Positions 43,027-51,985 of a stretch of 64,000 bases of DNA are shown piece after piece. Below the pieces are notes generated by a model that was given only the letters and a program-made list of their open reading frames with translations, did no database searches and was not told the DNA's origin. Source of the stretch: Minisyncoccota bacterium (lineage in GTDB: Bacteria; Patescibacteriota; Minisyncoccia; Phycocordibacterales; CAIJYI01). The translations under genes were made by a program, and so were the position numbers. How positions within the stretch are numbered: the stretch's first letter is position 1; each line of letters opens with the position of its first letter. The stretch is from positions 1 through 64,000 of the forward strand of contig JALNYN010000005.1 in assembly GCA_023229825.1 (NCBI GenBank), written 5' to 3'.

Positions 43027-43215
43027 TTACATAGGATAGGAGATCCATCTCGCATATTCGTAGAGTTCGTAGGCTATGATAACGCCCAGTAAAGCATACA
43101 GCCAGCCGACCCATTTCCAATTTTTTGAGCTAAAGTCTATCACTGCGCGAACCGCAAGCAGCAGAGCTTTAAAAATTTCTCCCGATTCTGATAAAAAATT
43201 TAATATTTTTTTCAA
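43027..43215 (-). CDS. small membrane protein, 62 aa (TTG start)
   Basis: The protein has an amphipathic N-terminal helix and a hydrophobic segment (about residues 35-53), ending in ARWISYPM. The start appears to be TTG at 43215, because a GAGGAGG site lies just upstream and no ATG fits. It has its own terminator. Confidence 0.6.
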   Translation of the reverse strand: MKKILNFLSESGEIFKALLLAVRAVIDFSSKNWKWVGWLYALLGVIIAYELYEYARWISYPM

Positions 43216-43387
43216 GATTAGTCCTCCTCATGTATTTTTTTCGATAAAATATCGGTAAAATCTACTTAAAACATTATACCCTATGTGTTTTTTTGTCAAT
43301 ACAAAGAGCATAAAACTCTAACGGGGTCAAATTGCCCCAAAAGATGATTTATGGTATATTGCGTCTACAACTAATAAATATACGCAT

Positions 43388-44470
43388 ATGTCAAAAGACT
43401 ACTACAACATCTTAGGCGTCCCCAAAGGCGCATCAAAAGACGATATAAAAAAAGCGTTCCGTAAACTGGCGCATCAATATCATCCTGATAAACAAGGCGG
43501 AAATGAGGCTAAATTTAAGGAGATCAACGAAGCGTATCAGGTTCTCTCCGATGATACCAAACGGGCGACGTACGACACCTACGGCAGTAATTTCAACGGT
43601 GACATGGGAGGCGCGGGTGGTTTTGGTGGATTTGATTTTTCGGGTTTTCAGCAAGCGGCGGGCGGAGCGCAAGGTTTCGGCGGGGTGGAATTCGATCTCG
43701 GCGATATCTTCGGAGATTTCTTCGGCGGCGGACAGCGGGGCAGAATAAAACGAGGACGCGATATTTCAATGGATCTCGAGATCTCATTTTCCGAGTCGGT
43801 ATTTGGTACGGAAAGAAAGGTGCTGATCACTAAAACGATCGTGTGTGATGAGTGCCGCGGGACAGGAGGAAAACCCGGAACAAAAATGAAGAAATGCGAA
43901 ACATGCAACGGTCAGGGAAAAGTGCATGACGCAAAGAAAACAATGTTCGGTACGTTCAGCACGGTTCGCGAGTGCAGCGTATGTGCCGGCAAAGGAGAAG
44001 TTCCAACCGAGAAATGCGCGAAGTGTCGCGGAGCAGGAGCTCTCAAAGGACAAGAAGAGATCAAGATCGTTATCCCTCCGGGAATTTCAAACGGTGAAGT
44101 TATCCGCATGAGCACGAAAGGCGAAGCTATGCCTGGCGGCGTTGCGGGTGATCTGTATGTTAAAATTCATTGCCACCCTCACGCGTTCTTGAGAAGGGAA
44201 GGCGTCAATCTCGTAATGGATCTGGATATTAAACTCACCGATGCGCTTCTCGGTGCCGAGTATCCGATCGAAACGCTGGACGGAAAGATCTCGGTAAAGA
44301 TCCCGGAGGGAGTTGCTCACGGTGAGATACTGCGCGTGCGCGGAAAAGGCGTGCCTGTGGATAAAACGCGCCGAGGTGATTTTCTGATCAAACTCAATAT
44401 CAAGCTGCCGAAAAAGCTGTCCAAAAAAGCCGAAAAGCTTTTTACGGAATTGAAAAACGAGGGAATTTAA
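43388..44470 (+). CDS. dnaJ: chaperone DnaJ
   Basis: The 360-residue Hsp40 has a J domain (about residues 4-67, with HPDKQGG), a Gly/Phe-rich linker (about 75-118), four CxxCxGxG-type zinc motifs (CDECRGTG, CETCNGQG, CSVCAGKG, CAKCRGAG) and the C-terminal substrate-binding domains. It stimulates DnaK ATPase; dnaK and grpE are not adjacent. Confidence 0.96.
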   Translation: MSKDYYNILGVPKGASKDDIKKAFRKLAHQYHPDKQGGNEAKFKEINEAYQVLSDDTKRATYDTYGSNFNGDMGGAGGFGGFDFSGFQQAAGGAQGFGGVEFDLGDIFGDFFGGGQRGRIKRGRDISMDLEISFSESVFGTERKVLITKTIVCDECRGTGGKPGTKMKKCETCNGQGKVHDAKKTMFGTFSTVRECSVCAGKGEVPTEKCAKCRGAGALKGQEEIKIVIPPGISNGEVIRMSTKGEAMPGGVAGDLYVKIHCHPHAFLRREGVNLVMDLDIKLTDALLGAEYPIETLDGKISVKIPEGVAHGEILRVRGKGVPVDKTRRGDFLIKLNIKLPKKLSKKAEKLFTELKNEGI

Positions 44471-44478
44471 ATTTAAGG

Positions 44479-44512
44479 TACGCCTTCCGGTATAACGGAG
44501 GGCGTATTTTAT
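44479..44512 (+). terminator. terminator after dnaJ
   Basis: TACGCCTTCCG pairs with CGGAGGGCGTA and is followed by a T-rich stretch. Confidence 0.75.
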
Positions 44513-44577
44513 TGAAGAAAAAAGAATTTATATGATATAATGAAAGACTAATAGGCGTCTGTGTAATTTAAAAAAAT

Positions 44578-45288
44578 ATGCAACCGACTTTAAACAAGGA
44601 GCGTTTTATATTGCCGTATTGGACATGTGAGATCGGACAGCGCATTTCGATGCTCATAACCGGGCCAGTGTGTCGCGTATTTTTTCGGACGCGAGTCATG
44701 GGATATGAAAACATAAAAGATCTCAAGCCAGGGGTGGTATTTGCGCTAAATCATACGAGCGAATGGGATCCGATCGTTTTTGCGAATGGTTTCAACATAT
44801 TTTCAAAAATGATACCGCTCTACACAACATCAAGAGAGAAAAACTTTTACAAAACAAGCGCCTTGAGATCAATATTTTACGGGGGAAATCTTTTCCGGTT
44901 CATGGGAGCTTTTCCAGTTGTTGTCGGCGTGAAAAATTATGAACGATCTCTCGCGTTCCATATTAAAATGCTAAAAAATGGGAAAAACGTTCTTATTTTT
45001 CCTGAAGGTCATTGCACAAAAGACGGAAAATTGCAGCCGGCGAAGGGTGGTGTCGTGGCGCTCGCGAGGGCGGCGAACGTACCCGTCATTCCGGTCGGGG
45101 TCACTGGTCTTTTTAACATTACGCCGAAAGAATTTTTTTTGAGGAAGCGCCGAGTTGGTCTTTATTTCGGAAAACCGATATATCCGAATGAACTTTTTCT
45201 TGAGAACGGACGAGTGGGATATTCTGCGTATCCTCAAATCGCGAATGAAATAATAATGTCAAAGATCGCGGAACTTATCGATCTATAA
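44578..45288 (+). CDS. 1-acyl-sn-glycerol-3-phosphate acyltransferase (PlsC-like)
   Basis: The 236-residue protein has the HX4D motif in NHTSEWDPIVF, an FPEGHCTKDGKL motif and PVIPVGVTG, all typical of PlsC/LPLAT acyltransferases that acylate lysophosphatidate or related acceptors. The next gene, an acyl-ACP reductase-like protein, starts 16 nt downstream, so the two may share acyl-ACP substrates. Confidence 0.88.
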   Translation: MQPTLNKERFILPYWTCEIGQRISMLITGPVCRVFFRTRVMGYENIKDLKPGVVFALNHTSEWDPIVFANGFNIFSKMIPLYTTSREKNFYKTSALRSIFYGGNLFRFMGAFPVVVGVKNYERSLAFHIKMLKNGKNVLIFPEGHCTKDGKLQPAKGGVVALARAANVPVIPVGVTGLFNITPKEFFLRKRRVGLYFGKPIYPNELFLENGRVGYSAYPQIANEIIMSKIAELIDL

Positions 45289-45304
45289 TAAATTTTCGTG
45301 TTAT

Positions 45305-46378
45305 ATGTCTTCGCACGTTAAAATAATGCCGGAGGATGGAATGGACAGCGAACATCGTTTTGCTTTTTTGGTGCACCCGCGCGGATTTAACGACATCTAT
45401 CTCACGTTTCCTTTCACCCGTTTTTTGCCCAAGTGGCTGGTCAGAAAAGTTTTTTTGCTTATCGGACCCATGGTGGTCGGGAAGGTATACGGACTTAAAA
45501 CTTCCGACGGAAAAACTGCCAAAGGCGAGATCATCACCGTTCCAATGACAGCGCGAGACATGCTCGAGAACCGAGAATTGGCCGCGCGCGAAGTGGAGGG
45601 CTGTATTCGCCTTGCTGAAAAGCGCGGCGCAAGAATGGTTGGTTTGGGCTCGCTTACTTCTGTGGTGGTCGGCGGAGGCGTCGACGTTGTCGGAAAATTT
45701 AAAACAAAGATCACGAATGGAAATGCGTTAACGGTTTTTATGGCGTATCAGGGCATTCGAGCTGTCTGTGAAAAAAAAGGCATTGATATGAAAACGGCGC
45801 AATTTGCGATCGTCGGCGCATCTGGATCAACGGGAAGCGGAATATCTAAGATGCTCATTCGTGATGGCGGAGCGCGAAGCGAATTGATCATGATCGGACG
45901 AACACCATCGCATCTTGAAAGCCTTTCTAATGAAATGCAAGAATTTTTCCCCGATGCAAAAGTAAAAATAACGAATGATATGACGGAAACGATCCATGCC
46001 GATGTTGTGATCGTTGCAACGAGCGCCGAAGGGGCGATCCTTAAAGCTGAAAATCTCAAAAAAAATGCGGTCGTATATGATGTGACGCAGCCGCAAAATG
46101 TCACGCGGTCCATTATGGACGGCCGTCCCGATCTCTTAGTTGTGGATGGCGCGATAACGAAACTTCCGGAAGGTGTCGGATATACGGTAAACATGGGTCT
46201 TGTAAAAGGAGAGTCATTCTCTTGTATGGCGGAAACCATGCTTCTGGGGCTTGAAAAATACCCTGAAGATTTTTGTATCGGGCGCGTTACGATGGAGAAG
46301 ATCGACACGATCTCAATCTTGGCTGAAAGTTACGGCTTTAAACCCGCGCCTCTTAGAAGCTGGGGAAAAATTATTTAG
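45305..46378 (+). CDS. long-chain acyl-ACP reductase (AAR)-like protein
   Basis: The 357-residue protein resembles cyanobacterial aldehyde-forming acyl-ACP reductases. It has an N-terminal region (AFLVHPRGFNDI, PMTARDMLENRELAAREVEGCIRLAEKRGARMVGLGSLTSVV), a Rossmann motif GASGSTGSGISKML and, near the C-terminus, FSCMAETMLL, where C307 matches the acylated cysteine, then TMEKIDTISILAESYGF. The family reduces acyl-ACP to fatty aldehyde with NADPH. Its place after plsC supports a lipid role. An oxidoreductase with another substrate is possible. Confidence 0.75.
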   Translation: MSSHVKIMPEDGMDSEHRFAFLVHPRGFNDIYLTFPFTRFLPKWLVRKVFLLIGPMVVGKVYGLKTSDGKTAKGEIITVPMTARDMLENRELAAREVEGCIRLAEKRGARMVGLGSLTSVVVGGGVDVVGKFKTKITNGNALTVFMAYQGIRAVCEKKGIDMKTAQFAIVGASGSTGSGISKMLIRDGGARSELIMIGRTPSHLESLSNEMQEFFPDAKVKITNDMTETIHADVVIVATSAEGAILKAENLKKNAVVYDVTQPQNVTRSIMDGRPDLLVVDGAITKLPEGVGYTVNMGLVKGESFSCMAETMLLGLEKYPEDFCIGRVTMEKIDTISILAESYGFKPAPLRSWGKII

Positions 46379-46394
46379 CGATGAAAAATCAACT

Positions 46395-48029
46395 ATGAAT
46401 TCTTTCTCTTTTTTTTACGGCATGGGGACTGAAAATATTCTTCTTCTTTCTGCTGGAACTATCAATCTTGCTTTTGCGGTCCTTTTGTTTTTTACGGATC
46501 AGCGCAATAAAAAAAATATTCTTTTTTCGCTCATCGCAGTCTCAATTTCAATGTGGGCGTTTTCAATGGCGGGTTTCTATCTTTCTTCCAATGCCACTTT
46601 GGTAAATATTCTTTCTGTGTGTCTTTATGTTTCAGCAGCGTGTTTTCCGTTTTTTTTCTATTTTTTTGTCAGCTCGTTAGGAGGAAGTGAACAACCTCTG
46701 CCGCTTCGTAATAAAATGACCGCCGTTGCGGCGTTTATATTATCGGTGATCATTGTAAATATTCCTGATTTTGTTATCACCGTTCCGGATAACTCATCAG
46801 TAAAAACATTTCTTTTTGGACCCGGATATATATTATACGAGTTGTATCAAGTAACATATTTATCTGTCTGTTTTCATCTTCTTTTTGAAAAATACAAAAA
46901 AGCCACGGAACCGCTTTTGAAAAAGCAGCTGCTATTTCTTTTTCTGGGATTATTTTCAGGTTCTTTTATTTGCGTACTGACGAATTTGGTGTTCCCTGCA
47001 ATCGGGTGGTGGGATTGGTTTTGGTTCGGTCCCGTTGCGACTATCATCATGGTCGTCTTTGTCGGCTATTCCACGGTCAAGCATAATCTGTTCAATACAA
47101 AATCGGTCGTCGTGGTTGCGGTCACGTTTGTTCTTTGGGTTGCGATGGCAATGAGGCTTTTCCTCTCTGTGAGAATGGAAGATTATGTCATCAATGGATC
47201 CCTCTTCGTTCTCGTTGTCGGCAGCGGACTTATTCTCATTCGCGCCATATATCAGGAGATCGACCAGCTTGAAAAGATCGAAAGCATCGCAAAAGATCTC
47301 GAGATCGCCAACGAACATCTTCGCGTGCTTGATAAACAAAAATCAGAATTTGTCTCTATCGCTTCGCATCAGCTTCGCACTCCTCTGACCGCTATCACGG
47401 GCTATACTTCCATGGTCATTGAAGGGTCCAATGGTCCGGTTTCCGAGAAAGTGACGGACGTTCTCAGCAAGGTGCTCGAGTCCAGTCGCCGTCTCGCCGT
47501 CATTATCGATGATTTCCTCACGATCAGCCATATCGAACAGGGAAAAATGACCTACAAATTTGAAACGGTCGAAATGAAGCAAATGACGCAAAATATCGTT
47601 GAAGAATTCGCCGAGCGGGCAAAGCTGAAAAATTTATCGCTCACATTCACCTCGGACGGATACGACACCTATAATGTCACCGCCGATTCGGGGAAGATCC
47701 GACAAATACTTTCCAATCTCATCGATAATTCCATAAAATATACGCCCGCAGGCTCGGTCGAAGTGCATCTTTCCAAAGACTTCGGACTTCGAAAAACGCG
47801 CATCATGATCAAAGACACCGGCATAGGACTGTCGAGAGAATCGATCGCGGCGCTGTTTCAGAAATTCAGCCGCGCCAAAGAAGTGCAGAAAGTGTATACC
47901 GACGGCAGTGGTATCGGGCTCTATATCGGACAAGAGCTTATAAAGGCGCATCACGGCCGCATCTGGGTTGAATCGGAAGGGGAAGGAAAAGGTTCTTCAT
48001 TCTTTATTGAACTATTAAGCGAAGACTAA
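46395..48029 (+). CDS. membrane sensor histidine kinase
   Basis: The 544-residue protein has an N-terminal bundle of seven to eight membrane helices (about residues 10-280), a short coiled linker, HisKA (H325 in SIASHQLRTPLTAITGYTS) and HATPase_c (DNSIKYTPAG, DTGIGLSRE, GSGIGLYIGQELIKAHHG). ATG 46395 lies 16 nt after the AAR-like gene; the frame is open further upstream inside that gene but lacks support there. No cognate regulator is adjacent; a lone receiver domain lies at 1980. Confidence 0.9.
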   Translation: MNSFSFFYGMGTENILLLSAGTINLAFAVLLFFTDQRNKKNILFSLIAVSISMWAFSMAGFYLSSNATLVNILSVCLYVSAACFPFFFYFFVSSLGGSEQPLPLRNKMTAVAAFILSVIIVNIPDFVITVPDNSSVKTFLFGPGYILYELYQVTYLSVCFHLLFEKYKKATEPLLKKQLLFLFLGLFSGSFICVLTNLVFPAIGWWDWFWFGPVATIIMVVFVGYSTVKHNLFNTKSVVVVAVTFVLWVAMAMRLFLSVRMEDYVINGSLFVLVVGSGLILIRAIYQEIDQLEKIESIAKDLEIANEHLRVLDKQKSEFVSIASHQLRTPLTAITGYTSMVIEGSNGPVSEKVTDVLSKVLESSRRLAVIIDDFLTISHIEQGKMTYKFETVEMKQMTQNIVEEFAERAKLKNLSLTFTSDGYDTYNVTADSGKIRQILSNLIDNSIKYTPAGSVEVHLSKDFGLRKTRIMIKDTGIGLSRESIAALFQKFSRAKEVQKVYTDGSGIGLYIGQELIKAHHGRIWVESEGEGKGSSFFIELLSED

Positions 48030-48146
48030 ATACTAATATACGAATAGTACCAATATACGAATGGATACGAATGCGGACGGTTCCGGCGTTCGTCGTCGTA
48101 TTCGTTGCCATTCGTATATTGGTACCCATTCGTATATTAGTATTTT
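48030..48146. repeat. ATACGAAT palindromic element, copy 2 (long form)
   Basis: ATACTAATATACGAAT and ACCAATATACGAATGGATACG on the left are mirrored by CGTATTCGTTGCCATTCG and ATTGGTACCCATTCGTATATTAGTAT on the right. The whole gap between the kinase and tyrS is this dyad. Confidence 0.85.
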
Positions 48147-48173
48147 TGTGAACGTTATGTTAAATTTATAGTT

Positions 48174-49571
48174 ATGACATCTCAAGAAATAGAAAAAAAG
48201 ATCGACGATCTTCTTACCCGAGGGGTGGGGCAATTTGTGGATCCGAACGGGGCTTTTCGCAAAAAACTTCAGGCAAAAGCCGAAGGAAAGTATCCCAAAG
48301 ATATTGTCATCAAATTCGGAGTGGACCCGACGCGGCCCGACATTCATTTGGGGCATGCGGTCATTTTGCGAAAGCTGCGCGGTTTTCAGGAGCTTGGCTG
48401 CAAAGTGATATTCCTGATCGGCGATTACACGGCTTCGATCGGCGATCCGACCGGAAAAAGCAAAGTGCGCCCTGAGGTAGAACAGAAAGAGATCGAAGAA
48501 AACATGAAAACCTATCTCGAACAGGTGGGGAAGATCCTCCGCACCGATGCCGCGGTTTTTTCGTGGATCAGGAACTCCGACTGGTTCTATGGGGTCGCGG
48601 ATATTTTTTCCCCGAAGGAGATCACTATCACTCAGGATGGCACTTCGCTCACTTTCCCGAAAAATTCATTTCTTGCCAAAGCGGCCATCTTCGACCAGAG
48701 CCGCATGCAGAGAACGCACTTAAAAAAAGAGTCCATCGAAAGTCTTACTTTTCGAGGACTGCTTTGGACCTTGCGCCACATCACGCACGGCCGCCTCATT
48801 CAGCGCGATATGTTCCAGGAGAGGATCAAGAACGGGGAAGAACTGTACATGCATGAAATGCTGTATCCGGTCATTCAGGGAATTGATTCTTTCATTCTTT
48901 CGCAGATCTATGGAAGCTGCGATCTGGAAGTCGGCGGAACGGATCAAACGTTCAACATGCTTATGGGACGCGATGTCATGAAAGTAAACCATGCTGAAGA
49001 GCAGTCCGTGTTATCTTTCGAACTTCTCGTCGGTACTGACGGAAAAGAAAAAATGAGCAAAAGTTTGGATAATTTTATCGCGATCACCGATGTTCCGTTT
49101 GATATGTACGGAAAGGTCATGTCTGTTCCGGACAGCGCGCTTATCACTTATTTCGCTCTCTGTACGTACACGCCGCTCGATATGATCGAGGATATTTTTG
49201 ATAAGATCAAAAAAGGGGGAAATCCTCGAGATGCCAAAATGCGTCTCGCGAAGGAGATCGTTTCGATCTACCACGGGGAAGCGAAGGCAGTCCATGCGGA
49301 AGAAGAATACATAAAAACATTCCAGAAAGGAGGCGTTCCCGAAGGCATTCCGGAGATCGATATTTCGCACGGAGAATCGGAAGCCTTTGAAATTTTGAAG
49401 AAGTGTTTCGGCGAAGAAAAAAGCAATACGGAGATTCGCCGTCTTTTCGACGAGGGCGCAATAACCATCGGCAATGAAAAGATCACCGATCCGAAAGCAA
49501 AGATCACCCCAAAAAACGGCCAAGTCATAAAAGCCGGAAAAAAAACATGGTTTAAGGTAAAAATGGGGTAA
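48174..49571 (+). CDS. tyrS: tyrosyl-tRNA synthetase
   Basis: The 465-residue class I synthetase has the HIGH-type motif DIHLGHAVILRKL, a GDYTASIGDPTGK segment, the tRNA/tyrosine region GTDQTFNMLMGRD, the KMSKS loop (EKMSKSLDN) and a C-terminal S4-like RNA-binding domain (EIRRLFDEGAITIG). The IGDPTGKS pattern and length fit the TyrRS group with a long connecting region. Confidence 0.95.
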   Translation: MTSQEIEKKIDDLLTRGVGQFVDPNGAFRKKLQAKAEGKYPKDIVIKFGVDPTRPDIHLGHAVILRKLRGFQELGCKVIFLIGDYTASIGDPTGKSKVRPEVEQKEIEENMKTYLEQVGKILRTDAAVFSWIRNSDWFYGVADIFSPKEITITQDGTSLTFPKNSFLAKAAIFDQSRMQRTHLKKESIESLTFRGLLWTLRHITHGRLIQRDMFQERIKNGEELYMHEMLYPVIQGIDSFILSQIYGSCDLEVGGTDQTFNMLMGRDVMKVNHAEEQSVLSFELLVGTDGKEKMSKSLDNFIAITDVPFDMYGKVMSVPDSALITYFALCTYTPLDMIEDIFDKIKKGGNPRDAKMRLAKEIVSIYHGEAKAVHAEEEYIKTFQKGGVPEGIPEIDISHGESEAFEILKKCFGEEKSNTEIRRLFDEGAITIGNEKITDPKAKITPKNGQVIKAGKKTWFKVKMG

Positions 49572-49612
49572 GATGTTGCAATTTCTCGAAATTCGTGTAT
49601 GATAAAGGAACT

Positions 49613-49924
49613 ATGAAATTCGCAATTATCGAAACAGGAGGAAAACAATACCGAATTGAGCAGGGGCAGACGTTCCATGTGGAGAAGCTCGCTGTCGAAA
49701 ACGAAGGAGAAAAAGTCTTGTTTGACAAGGTACTTTTACTCTCGGACGAGGGAAAAGTCACCATTGGAACTCCGTATATCGAAGGAACGGTCATCGAATG
49801 CGCCTACGAGGGCAACGGACGAAACGCCAAGGTTACCACGATCAAATACAAGCAAAAAAGCAACTATTTTAAGAAAAGGGGACATCGCCAGACATTCTCT
49901 AAGGTTACCGTTTCAAAGATCTAA
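49613..49924 (+). CDS. rplU: 50S ribosomal protein L21
   Basis: The 103-residue protein begins MKFAIIETGGKQYRIEQGQ and ends NYFKKRGHRQTFSKVTVSKI, the standard L21 pattern. ATG 49613 is the homologous start; TATGAT ends 9 nt upstream. rpmA (L27), the usual neighbour, is absent; rnpB follows instead. Confidence 0.96.
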   Translation: MKFAIIETGGKQYRIEQGQTFHVEKLAVENEGEKVLFDKVLLLSDEGKVTIGTPYIEGTVIECAYEGNGRNAKVTTIKYKQKSNYFKKRGHRQTFSKVTVSKI

Positions 49925-49974
49925 ACAACCTAACAAGCTCTGAAAGGGGCTTGTTTTGCAATATAAAACACAGC

Positions 49975-50003
49975 TTGTCAAGACATCTCAAAAATGATAT
50001 AAT
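49975..50003 (+). promoter_or_regulatory. rnpB promoter
   Basis: TTGTCA at 49975-49980, a 17-nt spacer and TATAAT at 49998-50003. The RNase P RNA 5' end is placed 8 nt further on, consistent with normal initiation. Confidence 0.8.
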
Positions 50004-50010
50004 TAACAAC

Positions 50011-50371
50011 AGGTTCCCGTATCGGATAGTTGCCCCGAGTTTGTCGAGGGGAGGAAAGTCCGAACACACACTGCCGTCACAAGCGACAGTAGCATGGTAG
50101 CGGGTAACGCCCGTCCGGAGCGATCCGCGAGATGCGAGCAGAGACGGTTTGTTTTGAAAGAAACAAACTATCCTTCGCAAGAAGGATAAGTTCTCTTGGT
50201 AACAAGAGAGGTGAAACGGCTAAACTCTTACCGGTGTGCAAGGCCGTGTCCCGATTTATCGGGAAGTGCCGCTTGAGGGTTGTGGTAACATAACTCCCAG
50301 ATAAATAACTATCGTCCTGCGTAGCCTCGGCAAAGCAGGATACAGAATTCGGCTTACAGATACGAGAACCT
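50011..50371 (+). ncRNA. rnpB: RNase P RNA, bacterial type A
   Basis: Conserved core GAGGAAAGTCCGAACAC near the 5' end and ACAGAATTCGGCTTACAG near the 3' end are both present. The ends pair as P1 (AGGTTCCCGTATC with GATACGAGAACCT). GGGTAACGCCC, GAGGTGAAACGGC and AGATAAATAACTATC fit other conserved joints. The helix at 50315-50340 is an unusually long palindrome related to the palindromic insert in hypF. Confidence 0.95.
50315..50340. repeat. palindromic element inside an rnpB variable helix
   Basis: TCCTGCGTAGCCTCGGCAAAGCAGGA (written here as TCCTGCGTAGCCTC then GGCAAAGCAGGA) matches the complement of the hypF element at about 58840-58865 at 21 of 26 positions, including a compensated closing pair. 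Confidence 0.65.
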
Positions 50372-50375
50372 AATA

Positions 50376-50409
50376 AAAACACTTGGCGGTCTAACCGCCA
50401 AGTGTTTTT
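50376..50409 (+). terminator. rnpB terminator
   Basis: AAAAACACTTGGCGGT pairs with ACCGCCAAGTGTTTTT, a strong intrinsic terminator. Confidence 0.92.
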
Positions 50410-50488
50410 AGAAACGCCACGTTTTGACAAAAATAATTAATTATGTTAAGTTACGAAGCGGTTTGGTCCAGAATAGGAGATATATATC

Positions 50489-50749
50489 ATGAAGTTTCAA
50501 CCGAAAGATTTTAATCAGGTTACTGAAGCGCCGATAGGGCTCGGTATGCGCAAAATTGAAAATGAAGAATTTGCTGCGTATGTATTGAACCGGCACATCA
50601 AAGCGGATCAGGAATTTGATATCCCTTTCTCATACAAGAATGATCATAGTAATATGGCCCCGGAATTTCTTAATGATCACGGCGAGCGGAAATATACCCT
50701 CACAAGAAAATCGCTTGCGTTACTATGGGCGAAGTATGGCAAAGAGTAA
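50489..50749 (+). CDS. hypothetical protein, 86 aa
   Basis: The protein is soluble and charged (MKFQPKDFNQVTEAPIGLGM...). No family is recognised. GGAG lies about 10 nt before the ATG. It is followed by a possible short ORF and a terminator. Confidence 0.65.
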   Translation: MKFQPKDFNQVTEAPIGLGMRKIENEEFAAYVLNRHIKADQEFDIPFSYKNDHSNMAPEFLNDHGERKYTLTRKSLALLWAKYGKE

Positions 50750-50778
50750 AATATACCCGTCGCGGATGCAAAGCAAAA

Positions 50779-50859
50779 ATGCCTGTCATGAGAACCGGCG
50801 GAACGACTTTTTTTGGCGGTTGGTCAGGTGAATGGAGAAAGGACAAGTCCGTCAAATAA
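50779..50859 (+). CDS. possible 26-aa peptide
   Basis: An ATG-to-TAA frame ends 5 nt before a clear terminator and lies 29 nt after the 86-residue gene. It encodes a Gly/Trp-rich peptide (GGTTFFGGWSGEWRKDK). There is no obvious ribosome-binding site, so this may be chance. Confidence 0.25.
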   Translation: MPVMRTGGTTFFGGWSGEWRKDKSVK

Positions 50860-50863
50860 TATC

Positions 50864-50897
50864 AAATCACTTGGGTTTACTCCAAGTGATTTTTTTT
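50864..50897 (+). terminator. terminator after 86-aa gene
   Basis: AATCACTTGG/CCAAGTGATT stem followed by T8. Confidence 0.88.
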
Positions 50898-50958
50898 GCA
50901 TGTCGTCCGTATACCTATACTCATCTCCAATTAACCTGTTCTTTTTTCTAACGCACCT

Positions 50959-51037
50959 ATCGTCATTCCGGACTTGATCCGGAATCCACGTCCGGCGGTA
51001 TGGCGTGGATCCCGGGTCCCGGCCCGGGATGACGAAT
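50959..51037. repeat. CATTCCGG/CCCGGGATGACG palindromic element
   Basis: Paired hairpins CATTCCGGACTTGATCCGG and GGATCCCGGGTCCCGGCCCGG ending GATGACG. The rest of the 50.9-51.2 kb gap holds only this, a GATACT repeat (51115-51145) and the next gene's promoter. Confidence 0.8.
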
Positions 51038-51111
51038 GAAATTGTTTAGTTAGAAATGGAAATTACGCGTCCTATTGTTCCATTCTCGCGCGTAATTGCC
51101 CGTCGCCGTTC

Positions 51112-51146
51112 GTTCCCTGATACTGATACTTTCTCCTGATACTTTA
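51112..51146. repeat. GATACT word repeat, copy 3
   Basis: CCCTGATACTGATACTTTC and CCTGATACTTTAAC words, as near 640, 13350 and 55890. Confidence 0.65.
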
Positions 51147-51201
51147 ACGCTGTGGATTACTCTCACTTTGCTGTAGACGCTCCATGAGGTATACTGTGTA
51201 C

Positions 51202-51522
51202 ATGGATAGTATATTAAAATCCGACGTATTTTTTTTCGTAACGACGATTTGCGTTTTCATCGTTACTTCACTGCTGGTGATGATACTCATCGAAGCATGG
51301 CGAGTGTTTAAGAATGTTCGAAAAATTTCCGACCGCATTACCGATGGCGCAATGGATCTTTCAAAAGATCTCGCCGCTTTCAGAACAATGCTTCACGAGC
51401 ATCAGTTCGGCTTTAAACCGATCATCGACGTTATGAAAAAGACAGCCGCGTCTTTCTCAAAAAGCAAACCGAAAAGGGCGAGAAAAAAGAAAGCTCCTAA
51501 AGAAGAAAGCGAATTCATCTGA
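51202..51522 (+). CDS. hypothetical single-TM protein, 106 aa
   Basis: The protein has one N-terminal membrane segment (about residues 9-31), an amphipathic helical region and a very basic tail (SKPKRARKKKAPK). TATACT at 51190-51195 ends 6 nt before ATG 51202, favouring this start over ATG 51184. Possibly co-transcribed with the next gene, which has a similar TM-plus-basic-tail design. Confidence 0.7.
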   Translation: MDSILKSDVFFFVTTICVFIVTSLLVMILIEAWRVFKNVRKISDRITDGAMDLSKDLAAFRTMLHEHQFGFKPIIDVMKKTAASFSKSKPKRARKKKAPKEESEFI

Positions 51523-51582
51523 CCGAGACTTTTCGAAAATTATTCCCAAATTAATTATTAACAGTTAATCATAGATAATCAT

Positions 51583-51984
51583 ATGGCAACGAAGAAGAAA
51601 GAAGAGCCGAAAGGCATTGCGCTTCCGTTGGTGGCGGGCGTGTTAGCGGGAATTGCAGGATCATACTTTTTGTATGGACAGGGTAAACCTTCTCCGGCAA
51701 ACAAGAAAAAACTTAAGGGCTGGATCGTAAAAGCAAAGGGCGAAGTGTTGGAAAAAATTGAAAAATTAAAAGCGGTTGACGAGGAAACCTATCAGAAGGT
51801 CATCGATACGGTCGCCGAGAAGTATGCGAAGGTCAAAGACATCGACCCGAACGAAGTACAAGAGCTCGTAAAGGATATGAAAAAACATTGGAAGAGCTTG
51901 GTGAAAGAAATGCAACCGAAAGCAAAAGCGAAGAAAAAAGCCGCTCCAAAAAAGGTCGCAACACCGACTATCACCGCAGCTTAA
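51583..51984 (+). CDS. hypothetical membrane-anchored protein, 133 aa
   Basis: A short hydrophobic segment (about residues 12-31, LPLVAGVLAGIAGSYFLYG) is followed by a helical, Lys/Glu-rich domain and a Lys/Ala-rich tail. The layout resembles YtxH-like envelope proteins, but the family is uncertain. Confidence 0.7.
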   Translation: MATKKKEEPKGIALPLVAGVLAGIAGSYFLYGQGKPSPANKKKLKGWIVKAKGEVLEKIEKLKAVDEETYQKVIDTVAEKYAKVKDIDPNEVQELVKDMKKHWKSLVKEMQPKAKAKKKAAPKKVATPTITAA

Positions 51985-51985
51985 T

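Noticed and set aside
43318..43345. Small GGGGTCAAATTGCCCC hairpin before dnaJ as a heat-shock CIRCE element
   Set aside because: The sequence does not match the CIRCE consensus TTAGCACTC-N9-GAGTGCTAA.
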